Source of the DNA: Promethearchaeota archaeon | GTDB lineage: Archaea; Asgardarchaeota; Lokiarchaeia; Helarchaeales; RDOG01 | NCBI GenBank assembly: GCA_011365055.1 | Contig: RDOG01000011.1 | Location: 62,001-126,000 of the forward strand | Reading direction: 5' to 3' | DNA length: 64,000 nucleotides | Shown: piece by piece, positions 17,601-25,797 of the stretch | Numbering within the stretch: the first letter of the stretch is position 1 | Layout: every line of letters starts with the position of its first letter | Position numbers and translations under genes: made by a program | The notes under the pieces: model-generated | What the model saw: only the letters and a program-made list of their open reading frames with translations | What the model was told of the DNA's origin: nothing | The model's database searches: none

Positions 17601-20051
17601 GGAATTTTTATTAATCTGAACAGTAAAAGCGTGATCACTGAGAATACCATCTATAATAATACCGGAAAAGGGGCCTCTGATTCAGGAAACGGAATTTATC
17701 TTTATGATTCGGATAATATCAATGTCACCTATAATACAATATCTAATCACACGGGAAACGGTGCAGTTTCGGGTAATGGTATTGTATTGCGTCAAGATGC
17801 AGATGGAAACAGACTAATTAAAAATACCATCCATTATAATCTTGGAGGGACAGGAGGTCAATCTGGAAACGGTATTATTTTGATAAGTGGGTGTGACTAT
17901 AACAAGCTAATCAACAATACCATTTACAACAATACCGGGGGAAGCTTAACTTATTCAGGAAATGGGATTGTATTATATTCAGGTAATGGAAACTTATTAT
18001 TCAATAATACGGCTTCCAATAATTCTAATGGAAAATCATTTCGTTCGGGAAATGGAATCGTTTTATTTTCGACTTTTAATAACACGCTGGAAAATAACAC
18101 GGCTTGCTTCAATGATGGTATTGAAGGAACATTTTCGGGAAATGGCATTCTTTTGTATACCAATAGTTACAATAACACGCTAAAAGGTAATATGGTGTAT
18201 AACAACACGGCAAATCAAAGTATCTCAGGAAATGGCATTTTGCTTTATGATCACTCAGATAATAACACGCTAATAAACAACATCGCATATGACAATTTTG
18301 GTTGGAAAGAACAATCGGGGAATGGATTTTGCATTTTAGATTCTCATAATAATACACTTATTAAGAATACAATATGGAACAATTTTGGGAACAAACTTTA
18401 TGCAGGAAATGGCATGTTCATTCTCAACTCTTTTAATAATACGTTAAAAAATAATACGATTTATAATAATCAGAAACACGGAGTGCATCTGAGGATTTCA
18501 ATTAATTGTACCATATTCAATAATACAATAAACTGGAATCAAGCAAACGGTATTTTATTGGAAGACTCCGACTATAATAATGTAACCAACAACACGCTTA
18601 TAGGAAATTCCCTTTATCCATGTATTTTAATAAATGGAACGAGCTCAGATAACACGATTACGCCAAATACGTGCAATCCACCAGGCGCCACCACGACACC
18701 GCTCCCTACAACAAATGTCAGCTATTCCGTATTCCTTGAGTGGAGTGATGTTTTCTGGGCAGATTTCTATTACGTATTCCGAAGTACTTCACCCATTAGC
18801 ACTCTGGAAGGATTACCATTAATAGGAAATGTATCAACATCTGAATTCTTGGATGACACGATGACCACATCAAATACATATTATTATGCAGTGATAGCCG
18901 TTAATAGCACTGTAAACGTGAACAGCACGATTTCTGCCTTTAATGCAATAACCTTAACATACCCTTTCGGACCAACGACCAGCACGCTCCCAGCAACAAA
19001 TGTCAGTTATTTCGTTCTCCTTGAATGGAGTAGCCTCTCCTGGGCAGATTTTTATTACGTGTATAATAGCAGCTCCCCAATAACAAGTCTTGAGGGATTA
19101 CACGTTCTAGTAAATACGACTTCCACAGAATATATCGTTCAAATTTATGCAACAGGTACCTATTATTTTGCAGTAATGGCTATAAATAGGACGGCAGGCT
19201 TAAACAGCACGGTTTCAACCTTTAACATGATAAGGAATTATCTTCCAATTATGCCGGAAAGCCCTCAATTACCAGCTACAACAACAAATAGCTCGATTTA
19301 TCTAACATGGAATCAAGTTGAGTGGGCAGATTATTATTTGGTCTATAGAAGTGATTCTCAAATCACGTCTCTAACTATAGAGGCATTGCTTCACGTGTTA
19401 GCTTCACCAACCTTCGTCGGAAAGACATATACAAATAGCCTTATCGATAATCTCACGGCAAGTGGAACCTATTATTATGCAATAATTGCTGTAAATGAAA
19501 CCTTGGGTGTGAACAGCAGCATCTTGAGCTTTGGTCCGATATCCGTGACCATTCCCACCACGCAACCGACTACGGATATATTTATTGGATTAATCATCCT
19601 CATTGTCATTTTTTGCATCATCGGAGGAGCTTGTGTAGGGCTTTACGTGCTTCATTGGAAGGGAAAAATAGATCTCGGCGATTGGAAAGACAAGATCGTT
19701 AGTGTTAAAAAAGTAAAAAGCAGCGTACCATCAAAAACAAAAGGTCCCGAACGAATTACAGAGGAAAAAGTGAGTCCATCAAAACCAAAACAAGAACTAG
19801 AAAAACCAAGTGAAAGTGTTACAAAAGTAACCCGTGATGAAAAAGCAGAAAAAACGAGCGAAAGTGTTACAAAACCAACTTCTGATGAAAAATTAGATAA
19901 ACCAAGTGAAAGTGTTACAAAAATAACCCGTGAAGAAAAAGCAGAAAAACCGAGCGAAAGTATTACAAAAGAAACTCTTGAAGAAAAGCCAAAAAAATCA
20001 AAAAAAGCAAAAAAAACGGGTATAAAGCGTAAAAAGGCAAAAAAAAGCTAA
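14685..20051 (+). CDS. Giant surface protein, paralogue with three FN3-like domains
   Basis: 1788 residues with the same plan as the gene at 9550. It has an almost identical signal peptide and two NosD beta-helix modules; the first ends with GNYWSDY and DPYPLVNPNQ near residue 720, and the second starts with GNPYVIENHIIDGNG. Three fibronectin-III-like domains follow (about 1335-1425, 1430-1520 and 1525-1625, each with a WADFYYV or WADYYLV core). A membrane helix (about 1632-1655) and a basic cytoplasmic tail with four 16-residue repeats end it. It differs from its neighbour in one extra FN3 domain and one extra tail repeat. The start is TTG with AAAGAAGG upstream. The two genes arose by tandem duplication; ends are more conserved than the helical middle. 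Confidence 0.88.
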   Translation: MKHFKLMTLCLIVFLILTPFLSFIQLPVANLANNSKFALTSKGDDYIIINSNEDFDDYDDGTGDGTALSPWVIRDYVIDGNGTTCISISDTDAHFILLNCTVYDGLNGINLDNVTNAQLINNMAYDNIGSDYYSGNGIYLDNVNNSILINNTVYNNRATVGGVQGVGNGIFIQGSSTNNLITNNTIYDNYHQSTSIYSGNGILVYQSTFQNLTNNLIYNNSGQNNGGSGIFLYSSDNCNLINNTVYDNKGTSIAGNGITLYYGSEENTLINNTAYNNIGTGQYSGNGILVQSNSHSNILYNNSVYNNTGNDQSSGAGIFINSNFNNLTENIAFNNTGKLWFSGNGIQLYLAYSNTIHNNTCFNNTGITYYTGNGIYLQASSSNNLTENHIFGNKNDDYRGGNGIFLFGSCDLNRLINNTIHDNIGENYGGNGIFFYGDCDSNKIINNTVHDNLGENGQYSGNGIFIYDNSNTTDFNTLTNNTVYNNNATTQYGGNGVFIYQSHGNVLTDNIVFNNTGGSGQNAGNGFLVLNANNNTLANNTAHHNVGGNNFYSGNGISLYSSSNDNTLMGNKVYNNSGANYDSGNGIFISGCRRNKITNNEIYNNTGSSSEYGRGIKMWSSNDSIIEKNTISDQNQYGIDIRTPSTGNKIYLNQLIDNNNGVHQAYDSSTGNDWHLGYHGNYWSDYTTNFPTGVAILNLYYDIPYTVWGGSNVDPYPLVNPNQELYQYQINITSDAELAAANTTAGANGTEGNPYVIENHIIDGNGTNCISIQNTNAHFILRNCILYNGTNGVYLNNVNNGTISNNTIYNNTATSNFEGNGICVRGTSLYNELINNTIYNNKGTGYTYGSGNGIFVWSNKNKIFNNTVYNNQGESGSGSGNGIYVYGSTYSIITNNTAYNNMGSASSCGNGILLYDACSHSIVSNNTVFNNSASPGSYAGSGIASNGISENITIDHNTIHHNTGGTNTYSGNGIFINLNSKSVITENTIYNNTGKGASDSGNGIYLYDSDNINVTYNTISNHTGNGAVSGNGIVLRQDADGNRLIKNTIHYNLGGTGGQSGNGIILISGCDYNKLINNTIYNNTGGSLTYSGNGIVLYSGNGNLLFNNTASNNSNGKSFRSGNGIVLFSTFNNTLENNTACFNDGIEGTFSGNGILLYTNSYNNTLKGNMVYNNTANQSISGNGILLYDHSDNNTLINNIAYDNFGWKEQSGNGFCILDSHNNTLIKNTIWNNFGNKLYAGNGMFILNSFNNTLKNNTIYNNQKHGVHLRISINCTIFNNTINWNQANGILLEDSDYNNVTNNTLIGNSLYPCILINGTSSDNTITPNTCNPPGATTTPLPTTNVSYSVFLEWSDVFWADFYYVFRSTSPISTLEGLPLIGNVSTSEFLDDTMTTSNTYYYAVIAVNSTVNVNSTISAFNAITLTYPFGPTTSTLPATNVSYFVLLEWSSLSWADFYYVYNSSSPITSLEGLHVLVNTTSTEYIVQIYATGTYYFAVMAINRTAGLNSTVSTFNMIRNYLPIMPESPQLPATTTNSSIYLTWNQVEWADYYLVYRSDSQITSLTIEALLHVLASPTFVGKTYTNSLIDNLTASGTYYYAIIAVNETLGVNSSILSFGPISVTIPTTQPTTDIFIGLIILIVIFCIIGGACVGLYVLHWKGKIDLGDWKDKIVSVKKVKSSVPSKTKGPERITEEKVSPSKPKQELEKPSESVTKVTRDEKAEKTSESVTKPTSDEKLDKPSESVTKITREEKAEKPSESITKETLEEKPKKSKKAKKTGIKRKKAKKS
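19800..19991 (+). repeat. Four 48-base tandem repeats in the tail of the second giant gene
   Basis: Four copies of the 16-residue unit (for example EKPSESVTKVTRDEKA) follow the membrane helix. The same unit occurs three times in the neighbouring gene. Confidence 0.8.
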
Positions 20052-20067
20052 TTTCTACATTTTAATC

Positions 20068-20080
20068 CTTTTTTTTATTT
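20068..20080 (+). terminator. T-rich probable terminator
   Basis: A T-run shortly after the stop of the second giant gene, in a 62-base gap before the convergent HDAC-family gene. Confidence 0.35.
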
Positions 20081-20113
20081 TCTATTGAAATACAATCTCG
20101 CATTAAATTATTG

Positions 20114-20956
20114 TTAATTTTCATTAATGCTTAAAATTTGAATGATGCGAGGGAAGATATATTCACAAATTTCTAAATTAGAACCGCCATGTGTATTTAT
20201 TAGATATCTACCACTGCAACATTCTGCTTCGTCTTTGATTAATTGTACTAATTTTAAAAAAAAATCTTTTGACAATCCCCTGCTTCCATAATCCCCTCTT
20301 GCCGTATCATGACCTAACAAATGAATTATTATATCTGGTTTAAAATTCTTAATTCTAGAAATAAATTCCTTTTTTACCAATTCTAAATAAGCTTCATCGG
20401 TCGTATTATATCCAGAATTTACGCAGATTTTTGTTTCATTATCTTCAATTAGGTCAGTTGAGCAAAAACAAACATGTAGGACTTTGGAATTTCCAAAAGT
20501 TACATTTCGGGTTCCATTTGCATGATGTGAATCGGTGTCAATTATAGCAATTTTAGAGTCAGGAAATTTTTCTTGTAAATTCACGATGATAGGACCAGAA
20601 ACCGAAGCATAGGTCCCTCCCCAAGCTGAATCTCTTTCAGCATGGTGTCCAGCAGCAACACCAAAACATAATGCGTTAGTTAATTCTCCATTCATTATTA
20701 ACTCAGAAGCTTCAACACACCCACCTACCGTCAGATAGGCACCTTCGCAATACCATGCATTTTTTAAATTTTTAAGAAATTTGGGGGTATGAACCTTGAG
20801 GAGTAGTTCATCTGTTACTTTTCTTGGTGTAATTAACTTAACGTTTGATAATTTCAATTGTTCCTCCATAACTTCAGGGAAATTCCTGAACTTATCATTG
20901 ATAATATGCCAGACTTTTTGGCTATATAAATGATGAAAAAATACTCCAGTTACCAT
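20114..20956 (-). CDS. Histone-deacetylase-fold protein with altered active site
   Basis: 280 residues of the arginase/deacetylase superfamily (HDAC/AcuC). The catalytic His pair is H104-H105 in GHHAER. The zinc ligands are D142 and H144 in DTDSHHANGT and D217 in LGHDTARGD. The catalytic tyrosine normally found in the GG-Y-N loop is replaced: the sequence reads THGGSN. Zinc binding should be kept but classical deacetylase activity may be weak or changed. It ends a four-gene minus-strand set with two small membrane proteins and a PHP protein (14 bases after the previous stop). Substrate unknown; polyamine, sugar or acetyl-lysine amides are possible. Confidence 0.85.
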   Translation of the reverse strand: MVTGVFFHHLYSQKVWHIINDKFRNFPEVMEEQLKLSNVKLITPRKVTDELLLKVHTPKFLKNLKNAWYCEGAYLTVGGCVEASELIMNGELTNALCFGVAAGHHAERDSAWGGTYASVSGPIIVNLQEKFPDSKIAIIDTDSHHANGTRNVTFGNSKVLHVCFCSTDLIEDNETKICVNSGYNTTDEAYLELVKKEFISRIKNFKPDIIIHLLGHDTARGDYGSRGLSKDFFLKLVQLIKDEAECCSGRYLINTHGGSNLEICEYIFPRIIQILSINEN

Positions 20957-20970
20957 ATTTTATTAAACCA

Positions 20971-21552
20971 TCAAAAAGTTATAAAAGAAATTAGAATGTA
21001 ATAGAGGAGATTGATTGCTGCAATTAATAACACAGAAAAGCCTCCAATTTTAGCCCTATAATCAGGTCTAAAAAACAAAGCTATTCCTATAGGTAGACAG
21101 AGAACGTGAATGATCGGAAAGAATGCAAGAATTACCCCCATTACTGTGAGACCTGCATCTTCAAATGGTACTTCATCAATATCCATTTTATAAATTGGTA
21201 GAATTGATGATATTGTCTCGAATTCTAATTTTGCTTGATTAAAATAGAAATTCTCCTTTAACTTATTCCAACTATCAACGATTTGAGATAATCTATTGAC
21301 TTTTTCTTCAATATCCTCAATTAAAAAGCGAGCATTTGCAGTCTTTCTAAGCCAATTATTCTTTATTTCTGTCAAGCTAATTTCAATTATATCAAACTTT
21401 TTGGAGAAATTCGTGATATTGGATTCTAATTCAGGAATCTGTTTTTTTATATTGGATAATTTTAACGATATATTTTCAATAACTTGGTCAATATCACGTT
21501 GTTTTATTTGTAATGTTTTTATTAATTTGTTTTTTATTCCCAAATGATTCAC
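20971..21552 (-). CDS. Small membrane protein with coiled coil, copy B
   Basis: 193 residues with no recognised family. Residues 1-115 are helical and heptad-like, rich in I, K and E. Two membrane segments follow (about 130-155 and 165-190), with a short basic loop PDYRAKIGG between them. The C-terminal part resembles that of the protein at 23357-23923 (GVILAFFPII... with DYRAKIGGF against GIFLAWVPYY... with DFRGKISGF). The two are therefore distant paralogues that bracket the PHP gene. The GTG start at 21552 overlaps AAAGGTG; TTG at 21543 is an alternative. It lies in the middle of an operon with the PHP and HDAC-fold genes. Confidence 0.75.
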   Translation of the reverse strand: MNHLGIKNKLIKTLQIKQRDIDQVIENISLKLSNIKKQIPELESNITNFSKKFDIIEISLTEIKNNWLRKTANARFLIEDIEEKVNRLSQIVDSWNKLKENFYFNQAKLEFETISSILPIYKMDIDEVPFEDAGLTVMGVILAFFPIIHVLCLPIGIALFFRPDYRAKIGGFSVLLIAAINLLYYILISFITF

Positions 21553-21554
21553 CT

Positions 21555-23312
21555 TTAATTTAATTCAATCCATATGGGTCCTATCCAACCCATGTCATTC
21601 CCACCAGATTTCAATTGAGTTGCCCTTAAATAATAGAAAACTTCACCATTAGTTGATGGAGGAGAGTTTTCAGAATATCCCGTAAGAGGTTTATTTGCCA
21701 ATGATGTAATGTAATATTGGCCATTTTTTGTTATACCATGAGAATATTCGGTTCCTTCTATAGTAAAATTAAAATCTTTATTGGTCAAGGTATAATTAAG
21801 AACTGGACCAATTTCTAATGATTCAAGCAGTTGACTTGAATTATAAATTCCTGTTTGATTCCAAGTGAAAAATATCTCATTATTTTTAAAAATTTCAACA
21901 CTCGTGAAATTTTTAAAATAATCAGCTAGTGCACTAAAAGACATATTATTGATAGAATTTATAGTTGGAACTTTAAATAAAGAACGATTAGTACCAACTT
22001 GATGTCCATTGATTGAAAAATTTAAAATCATCCTATTAACGTGAGTTGTACCATAACAAGTCCTATTTTTTAAACCGTAGAATATATTAGATCTGGTTAA
22101 ATCATTAGTTATTATCGCACTTAAAGAACCTTCTTGAATTAATGCTTCTCTGAACATTGGTAATGCAGCAAGTGGAAATTTTGAATTATAATTTTGACCC
22201 GTATGTTCTAATGCATGCCCTAAAAGACCATCATGAGTATCTGAGGAACACATAAAACCAAGATGATATCCCATTTCCAGAGCATCTCTAATATAAAATC
22301 CATCTATATTTATTTCTCCATATTGAAGTACTTTATATGGTTTTGGATTTCCTTGACTTTCTTTACATTCACCAGAACCATGAGTAGAATAAACTTCTAC
22401 TAAGGGCATCAATTCTTCATTATAATAACTAAAATCATAGTATTGTGCGTGTGAAGAAGGATGATGAGGAATTGTTATAACATCAGATCCTGAACTTATT
22501 TTCCAATTTTTTAAAGCTTGGAACAACAGATCTGGATTTTTATAATATTGATTATAACATGAATAAAATGGACCATCGTCACCCAAATAATATACATTTA
22601 TATGACCATAACGACCTAAAGAAGTCCATTCAAATGCAACCAATGTAACGAAATCTGCGCTATTATAGTAATTCGCATTATATTTCTCTGTAATCCAAGA
22701 TTGCGGGTCCCAAAAATCCATTATAAAATCATGATCAGTAATTGCTACAAAGTCTAACCGTGCGATATCCCTTGCATATGTATATGCTTCTTCAAGCGTT
22801 CCGCTACCATCAGACATTGAAGTATGTCCATGAATATCACCCCAAAAAATCCGTTGTTTAGGAGTGTTATTTGTCACTATAATAGGATTTGAAAATTTAG
22901 AATTTCCTTGATCATCTTGTACTAATAAATAGTGGATTCCTGGTTTTTCTAATCGTAGATCATGGAAAATATGAATACCATTGTCAACATTTGGAGATCT
23001 TGGAAGTATATTGAGATAAATTCCTGATCCCGTAAATTTATATGAACCACATAATAAACTTGAATTAGAAACTTGCAAGCTTTTTGTAGAATAATTATAT
23101 ATATAATCTGCAATGGTAATAGAATCCACATATAGGCTGCTTAGACGTTCGTATTTATCCCAAGCTTCAATAGTAAGATCGAAGCTCTCCCCTTTTTCAA
23201 TAACTGAAGGTGCATTAACCCATAATTGGTGGAATCTATTATTTCCAATTATAAACAAATTTATATTATTTCCATTAGTAACCCAGAGCACCATTACTCC
23301 AATGATGACCAA
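21555..23312 (-). CDS. Membrane-anchored DUF3604-type PHP-domain protein
   Basis: 585 residues. A hydrophobic N-terminus is followed by a beta-rich domain (about 25-150) and a PHP metallohydrolase domain: WGDIHGHTSMSDG (metal-binding H-x-H), VAITDHDF, IPHHPSSHA and CSSDTHDG. A C-terminal beta-rich domain follows (about 430-585). This matches the DUF3604/PHP family of presumed phosphoesterases. It probably faces outside, given many N-x-S/T sites. The start is uncertain: TTG at 23312 begins inside the membrane segment. Open sequence with a basic KKKIIK stretch continues upstream, separated from a TTG only by a frame change at a seven-A run. It sits between two related membrane-protein genes. 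Confidence 0.82.
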   Translation of the reverse strand: MVIIGVMVLWVTNGNNINLFIIGNNRFHQLWVNAPSVIEKGESFDLTIEAWDKYERLSSLYVDSITIADYIYNYSTKSLQVSNSSLLCGSYKFTGSGIYLNILPRSPNVDNGIHIFHDLRLEKPGIHYLLVQDDQGNSKFSNPIIVTNNTPKQRIFWGDIHGHTSMSDGSGTLEEAYTYARDIARLDFVAITDHDFIMDFWDPQSWITEKYNANYYNSADFVTLVAFEWTSLGRYGHINVYYLGDDGPFYSCYNQYYKNPDLLFQALKNWKISSGSDVITIPHHPSSHAQYYDFSYYNEELMPLVEVYSTHGSGECKESQGNPKPYKVLQYGEINIDGFYIRDALEMGYHLGFMCSSDTHDGLLGHALEHTGQNYNSKFPLAALPMFREALIQEGSLSAIITNDLTRSNIFYGLKNRTCYGTTHVNRMILNFSINGHQVGTNRSLFKVPTINSINNMSFSALADYFKNFTSVEIFKNNEIFFTWNQTGIYNSSQLLESLEIGPVLNYTLTNKDFNFTIEGTEYSHGITKNGQYYITSLANKPLTGYSENSPPSTNGEVFYYLRATQLKSGGNDMGWIGPIWIELN

Positions 23313-23356
23313 TAAAGGAATTATTGATTTAATAATTTTCTTTTTTTGAATTCAAA

Positions 23357-23923
23357 TCACATCATTAATAATAATCTCGAAGTTATTAACATAAATATAG
23401 TTAAACTAATAATAATAAAACCACTAATTTTTCCTCGAAAGTCACTTGAATATAATAAATAACCGCCCAATCCTATAGAAAGAAGGTTGTAATATGGAAC
23501 CCAAGCAAGAAATATTCCAGTAAATGTAATTCCCCAATGATGATAATTTATATTGTCCATTTTTTTAAAATTAAACATCAATTTATCTTGAGATAAATGA
23601 AGCGAATGAACTAACGTTGATATATCATTGGAATGAAAAGCTGTATTTTTAAGATCCTGAATAATTCTTAAGTGATTATCGACTAGATTTTTTCCTAATT
23701 CAGTGTTTTTTTTTCTATTAGAGTTTAATTTATGTAAATTTTCTTTAATTAAAATTTTAAATTCATCTAAAAAAATAATAAACTCATTTAAATTTTCTTT
23801 ATTAGAAAATAAATCGCAAATTATAATTTTTTCTTTTATTAAATTTATTAATTCTTCATATTCATTCCAAATAATTTCAAATCGTGGATCGATATTTGAA
23901 AATTTCTTCTTAAACAATTTCAA
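23357..23923 (-). CDS. Small membrane protein with coiled coil, copy A
   Basis: 188 residues, no recognised family. The N-terminal 120 residues are charged and helical; two membrane segments follow at about 130-153 and 162-186. The loop SSDFRGKISGF and the flanking helices resemble those of the protein at 20971-21552. It starts at TTG behind GAGGGA and is the first gene of the minus-strand set that continues with the PHP protein, copy B and the HDAC-fold protein. A helper or anchor for the PHP enzyme is a reasonable guess. Confidence 0.75.
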   Translation of the reverse strand: MKLFKKKFSNIDPRFEIIWNEYEELINLIKEKIIICDLFSNKENLNEFIIFLDEFKILIKENLHKLNSNRKKNTELGKNLVDNHLRIIQDLKNTAFHSNDISTLVHSLHLSQDKLMFNFKKMDNINYHHWGITFTGIFLAWVPYYNLLSIGLGGYLLYSSDFRGKISGFIIISLTIFMLITSRLLLMM

Positions 23924-24069
23924 ACAAATCCCTCATTATTTAAAAGATGATTTAATTTTTTTTCAATTATTATTAAAGATATTTAATAATTATAGAAATA
24001 TGACTATTTAGATTAAAAATGAATTACGAAATAAAATTAAAATTAATTATTTAGAAAGAAGGTTTTTTT

Positions 24070-24633
24070 ATGAGAATAATTGGGATATCAACAAGTCCTC
24101 GTAAAAATGGAAATACTACTTTTATGATAAAGCATGCTTTAGAAATGATCAAATCGTGTGAAACAGAATATATTTCTTTAAGTGAATTAGAAATAAAGCC
24201 ATGTTCAAGTTGTGATGCGTGTAAGGAAAAACCAGAGTGTATAATTAAAGATGGAATGGAAAACATATATCCAATTTTAAAACAAGCAGATGGAATAATC
24301 ATTGGCAGTCCCGTGTATTTTGGAAATATGTCTGCACAATGTAAAGCTTTGATTGATAGAACATTAGTATTAAGACGACATGAAATGGCGTTAAAAGATA
24401 AAGTTCTAGGAGTCTTAGCGGTGGGAAGATCAAGAAATGGTGGTCAAGAATTAACCGTAATGTCTATTCATAACGCATTTTTAATACATGAATGCATAAT
24501 AGTAAGTGATCAAACAACAGCACATTTTGGGGGTTTGGTAGTAGAACCTGCAAATAAAGACGAACTTGGTTTAAAAACGGTCGAAAATCTAGCAAAAAAA
24601 GTAGAAGAATTAGTAATTAAGCTGAATAGATGA
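24070..24633 (+). CDS. Iron-sulfur flavoprotein (Isf/NADPH-dependent FMN reductase family)
   Basis: 187-residue flavodoxin-fold electron-transfer protein. The FMN phosphate loop is STSPRKNGNT at 8-17. The compact cluster CSSCDACKEKPEC fits the CX2CX2CX5C motif that binds [4Fe-4S] in archaeal Isf. IIGSPVYFGNMSAQ is the second flavin-binding segment. Proteins of this family pass electrons between ferredoxin and small acceptors such as O2 or H2O2 in anaerobes. An AGAAGG-like ribosome site precedes the ATG. It is followed after 9 bases by a small gene at 24643, so the two are probably co-transcribed. Confidence 0.9.
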   Translation: MRIIGISTSPRKNGNTTFMIKHALEMIKSCETEYISLSELEIKPCSSCDACKEKPECIIKDGMENIYPILKQADGIIIGSPVYFGNMSAQCKALIDRTLVLRRHEMALKDKVLGVLAVGRSRNGGQELTVMSIHNAFLIHECIIVSDQTTAHFGGLVVEPANKDELGLKTVENLAKKVEELVIKLNR

Positions 24634-24642
24634 GGAGATGAA

Positions 24643-24879
24643 ATGTCTGGCGAAATTGTAGATTTATTAAAGGATTTACTTTATGTAAATACGATAATTG
24701 CTGTTGAAGTCCTTCAAATTACAGAAAATAGTTCAAAAATTGCTCGAAAGTCTGATATAATTCCACCTCAATGTATCGAATCCCATGGAAAAATAAGAGA
24801 AAAACTTATTGGATTATTAGAAAAGCATTTCCAAACAAATAACTTTAAAGATCTTTCAGATCATGCTTTAAAGCATTAA
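24643..24879 (+). CDS. Small hypothetical protein
   Basis: 78 residues, all-helical by appearance, with no signal or membrane segment. The sequence has one Cys in PPQCIESHGKIREKL and a C-terminal HALKH. GAGGAG precedes the ATG at good distance and the gene starts 9 bases after the flavoprotein stop, which supports it being real and co-transcribed. Function unknown. Confidence 0.65.
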   Translation: MSGEIVDLLKDLLYVNTIIAVEVLQITENSSKIARKSDIIPPQCIESHGKIREKLIGLLEKHFQTNNFKDLSDHALKH

Positions 24880-24970
24880 TTCATATATTTTTTTATTTCA
24901 TTAGCTTTTTTTTTATGTAATGCGTAATTATAAGAACTTAGATTATTTTGTATTTATGAAAAAAAGGAAG

Positions 24971-24982
24971 AATTTTTATACA
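24971..24982 (+). promoter_or_regulatory. TATA-like box before the PHP gene at 25090
   Basis: AATTTTTATACA in the 210-base gap between the genes at 24643 and 25090. It would give a start near 25007 and a leader of about 80 bases. The rest of the gap holds nothing recognisable. Confidence 0.35.
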
Positions 24983-25089
24983 ATTTTTAATTATCGAACT
25001 TAAGAAGCACAAACCGATTTTTTAACAAGCTAATAAAATCGAAAAAAACCAATTATAATTATGTTTTCGATACTTATTAAGGAGATTGG

Positions 25090-25797
25090 ATGTCAACAAA
25101 GAATATAGAACTCTATGATTTGCATATACACACCGAATGGTCAGATGGTGACGATCCCGTTGATACAGTAATTAAAACCGCTGAAGATAAAGGTTTAAAA
25201 GTAATTGGAATCTGTGATCATTTATCAGAGATTAAAGCCTCGGTACCATTTGAACCAGAAGGAATACAAGATTATATTACTGAAATTAGAGAATGCGCTG
25301 AGAATTATAAAAAAGTACAGGTCTTTATCGGTTTAGAAATAGATTTTTTCCCAATTGAAGAAAAGGGAATAGATCTCAAGGTATTAAAAGATTTTGACTA
25401 TTTATTGTTTGAAGATGCAACAAAACTTCAAACATTGAAAAAATTGTCAACTTGGGCTAAAGAATATCAGAATAAAAATAAAAACCCTTTAATTGGGATT
25501 AGTCATCCTAATTTGAGATGGCCAGATCCTTTAATGGATAAAATGCTTGAATTTATTTCTGATGCGCACCTCTTCTTAGAATTCAATGCTAATTATACAA
25601 GTAATTATGAAGAAGCAAAAAACACGGAAATTTACGAAAAACTAAAAAATTTAAAAAATATTAAATTCTCAATATGCTCTGATTCACATTCAATTAGTAC
25701 GATAGGTAACTTTAATTATGCATGGGAATTTTTAGAAGGACTTGGATTCGGTCCACTCGAAGATCGCCTTCCGGAGTTATTTAAAATTAAATCTTGA
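25090..25797 (+). CDS. PHP-domain phosphoesterase (histidinol-phosphatase-like)
   Basis: 235 residues. Metal-binding motifs of the PHP fold occur in order: DLHIHTEWSDG (8-18), GICDHLSEI near 57, GLEIDFF near 95, GISHPNL near 140 and CSDSHS near 200. It is soluble and cytoplasmic, unlike the large PHP protein at 21555. The substrate may be histidinol phosphate or another phosphate ester; no other his genes are nearby. An AAGGAGA site precedes the ATG. The stop overlaps the next gene by 4 bases, so it forms an operon with the coiled-coil protein at 25794. Confidence 0.85.
   Translation: MSTKNIELYDLHIHTEWSDGDDPVDTVIKTAEDKGLKVIGICDHLSEIKASVPFEPEGIQDYITEIRECAENYKKVQVFIGLEIDFFPIEEKGIDLKVLKDFDYLLFEDATKLQTLKKLSTWAKEYQNKNKNPLIGISHPNLRWPDPLMDKMLEFISDAHLFLEFNANYTSNYEEAKNTEIYEKLKNLKNIKFSICSDSHSISTIGNFNYAWEFLEGLGFGPLEDRLPELFKIKS

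Noticed and set aside
16531..18357. Several frames of 70-103 codons on both strands inside the second giant gene
   Set aside because: They are frame shadows of the repetitive beta-helix coding sequence.
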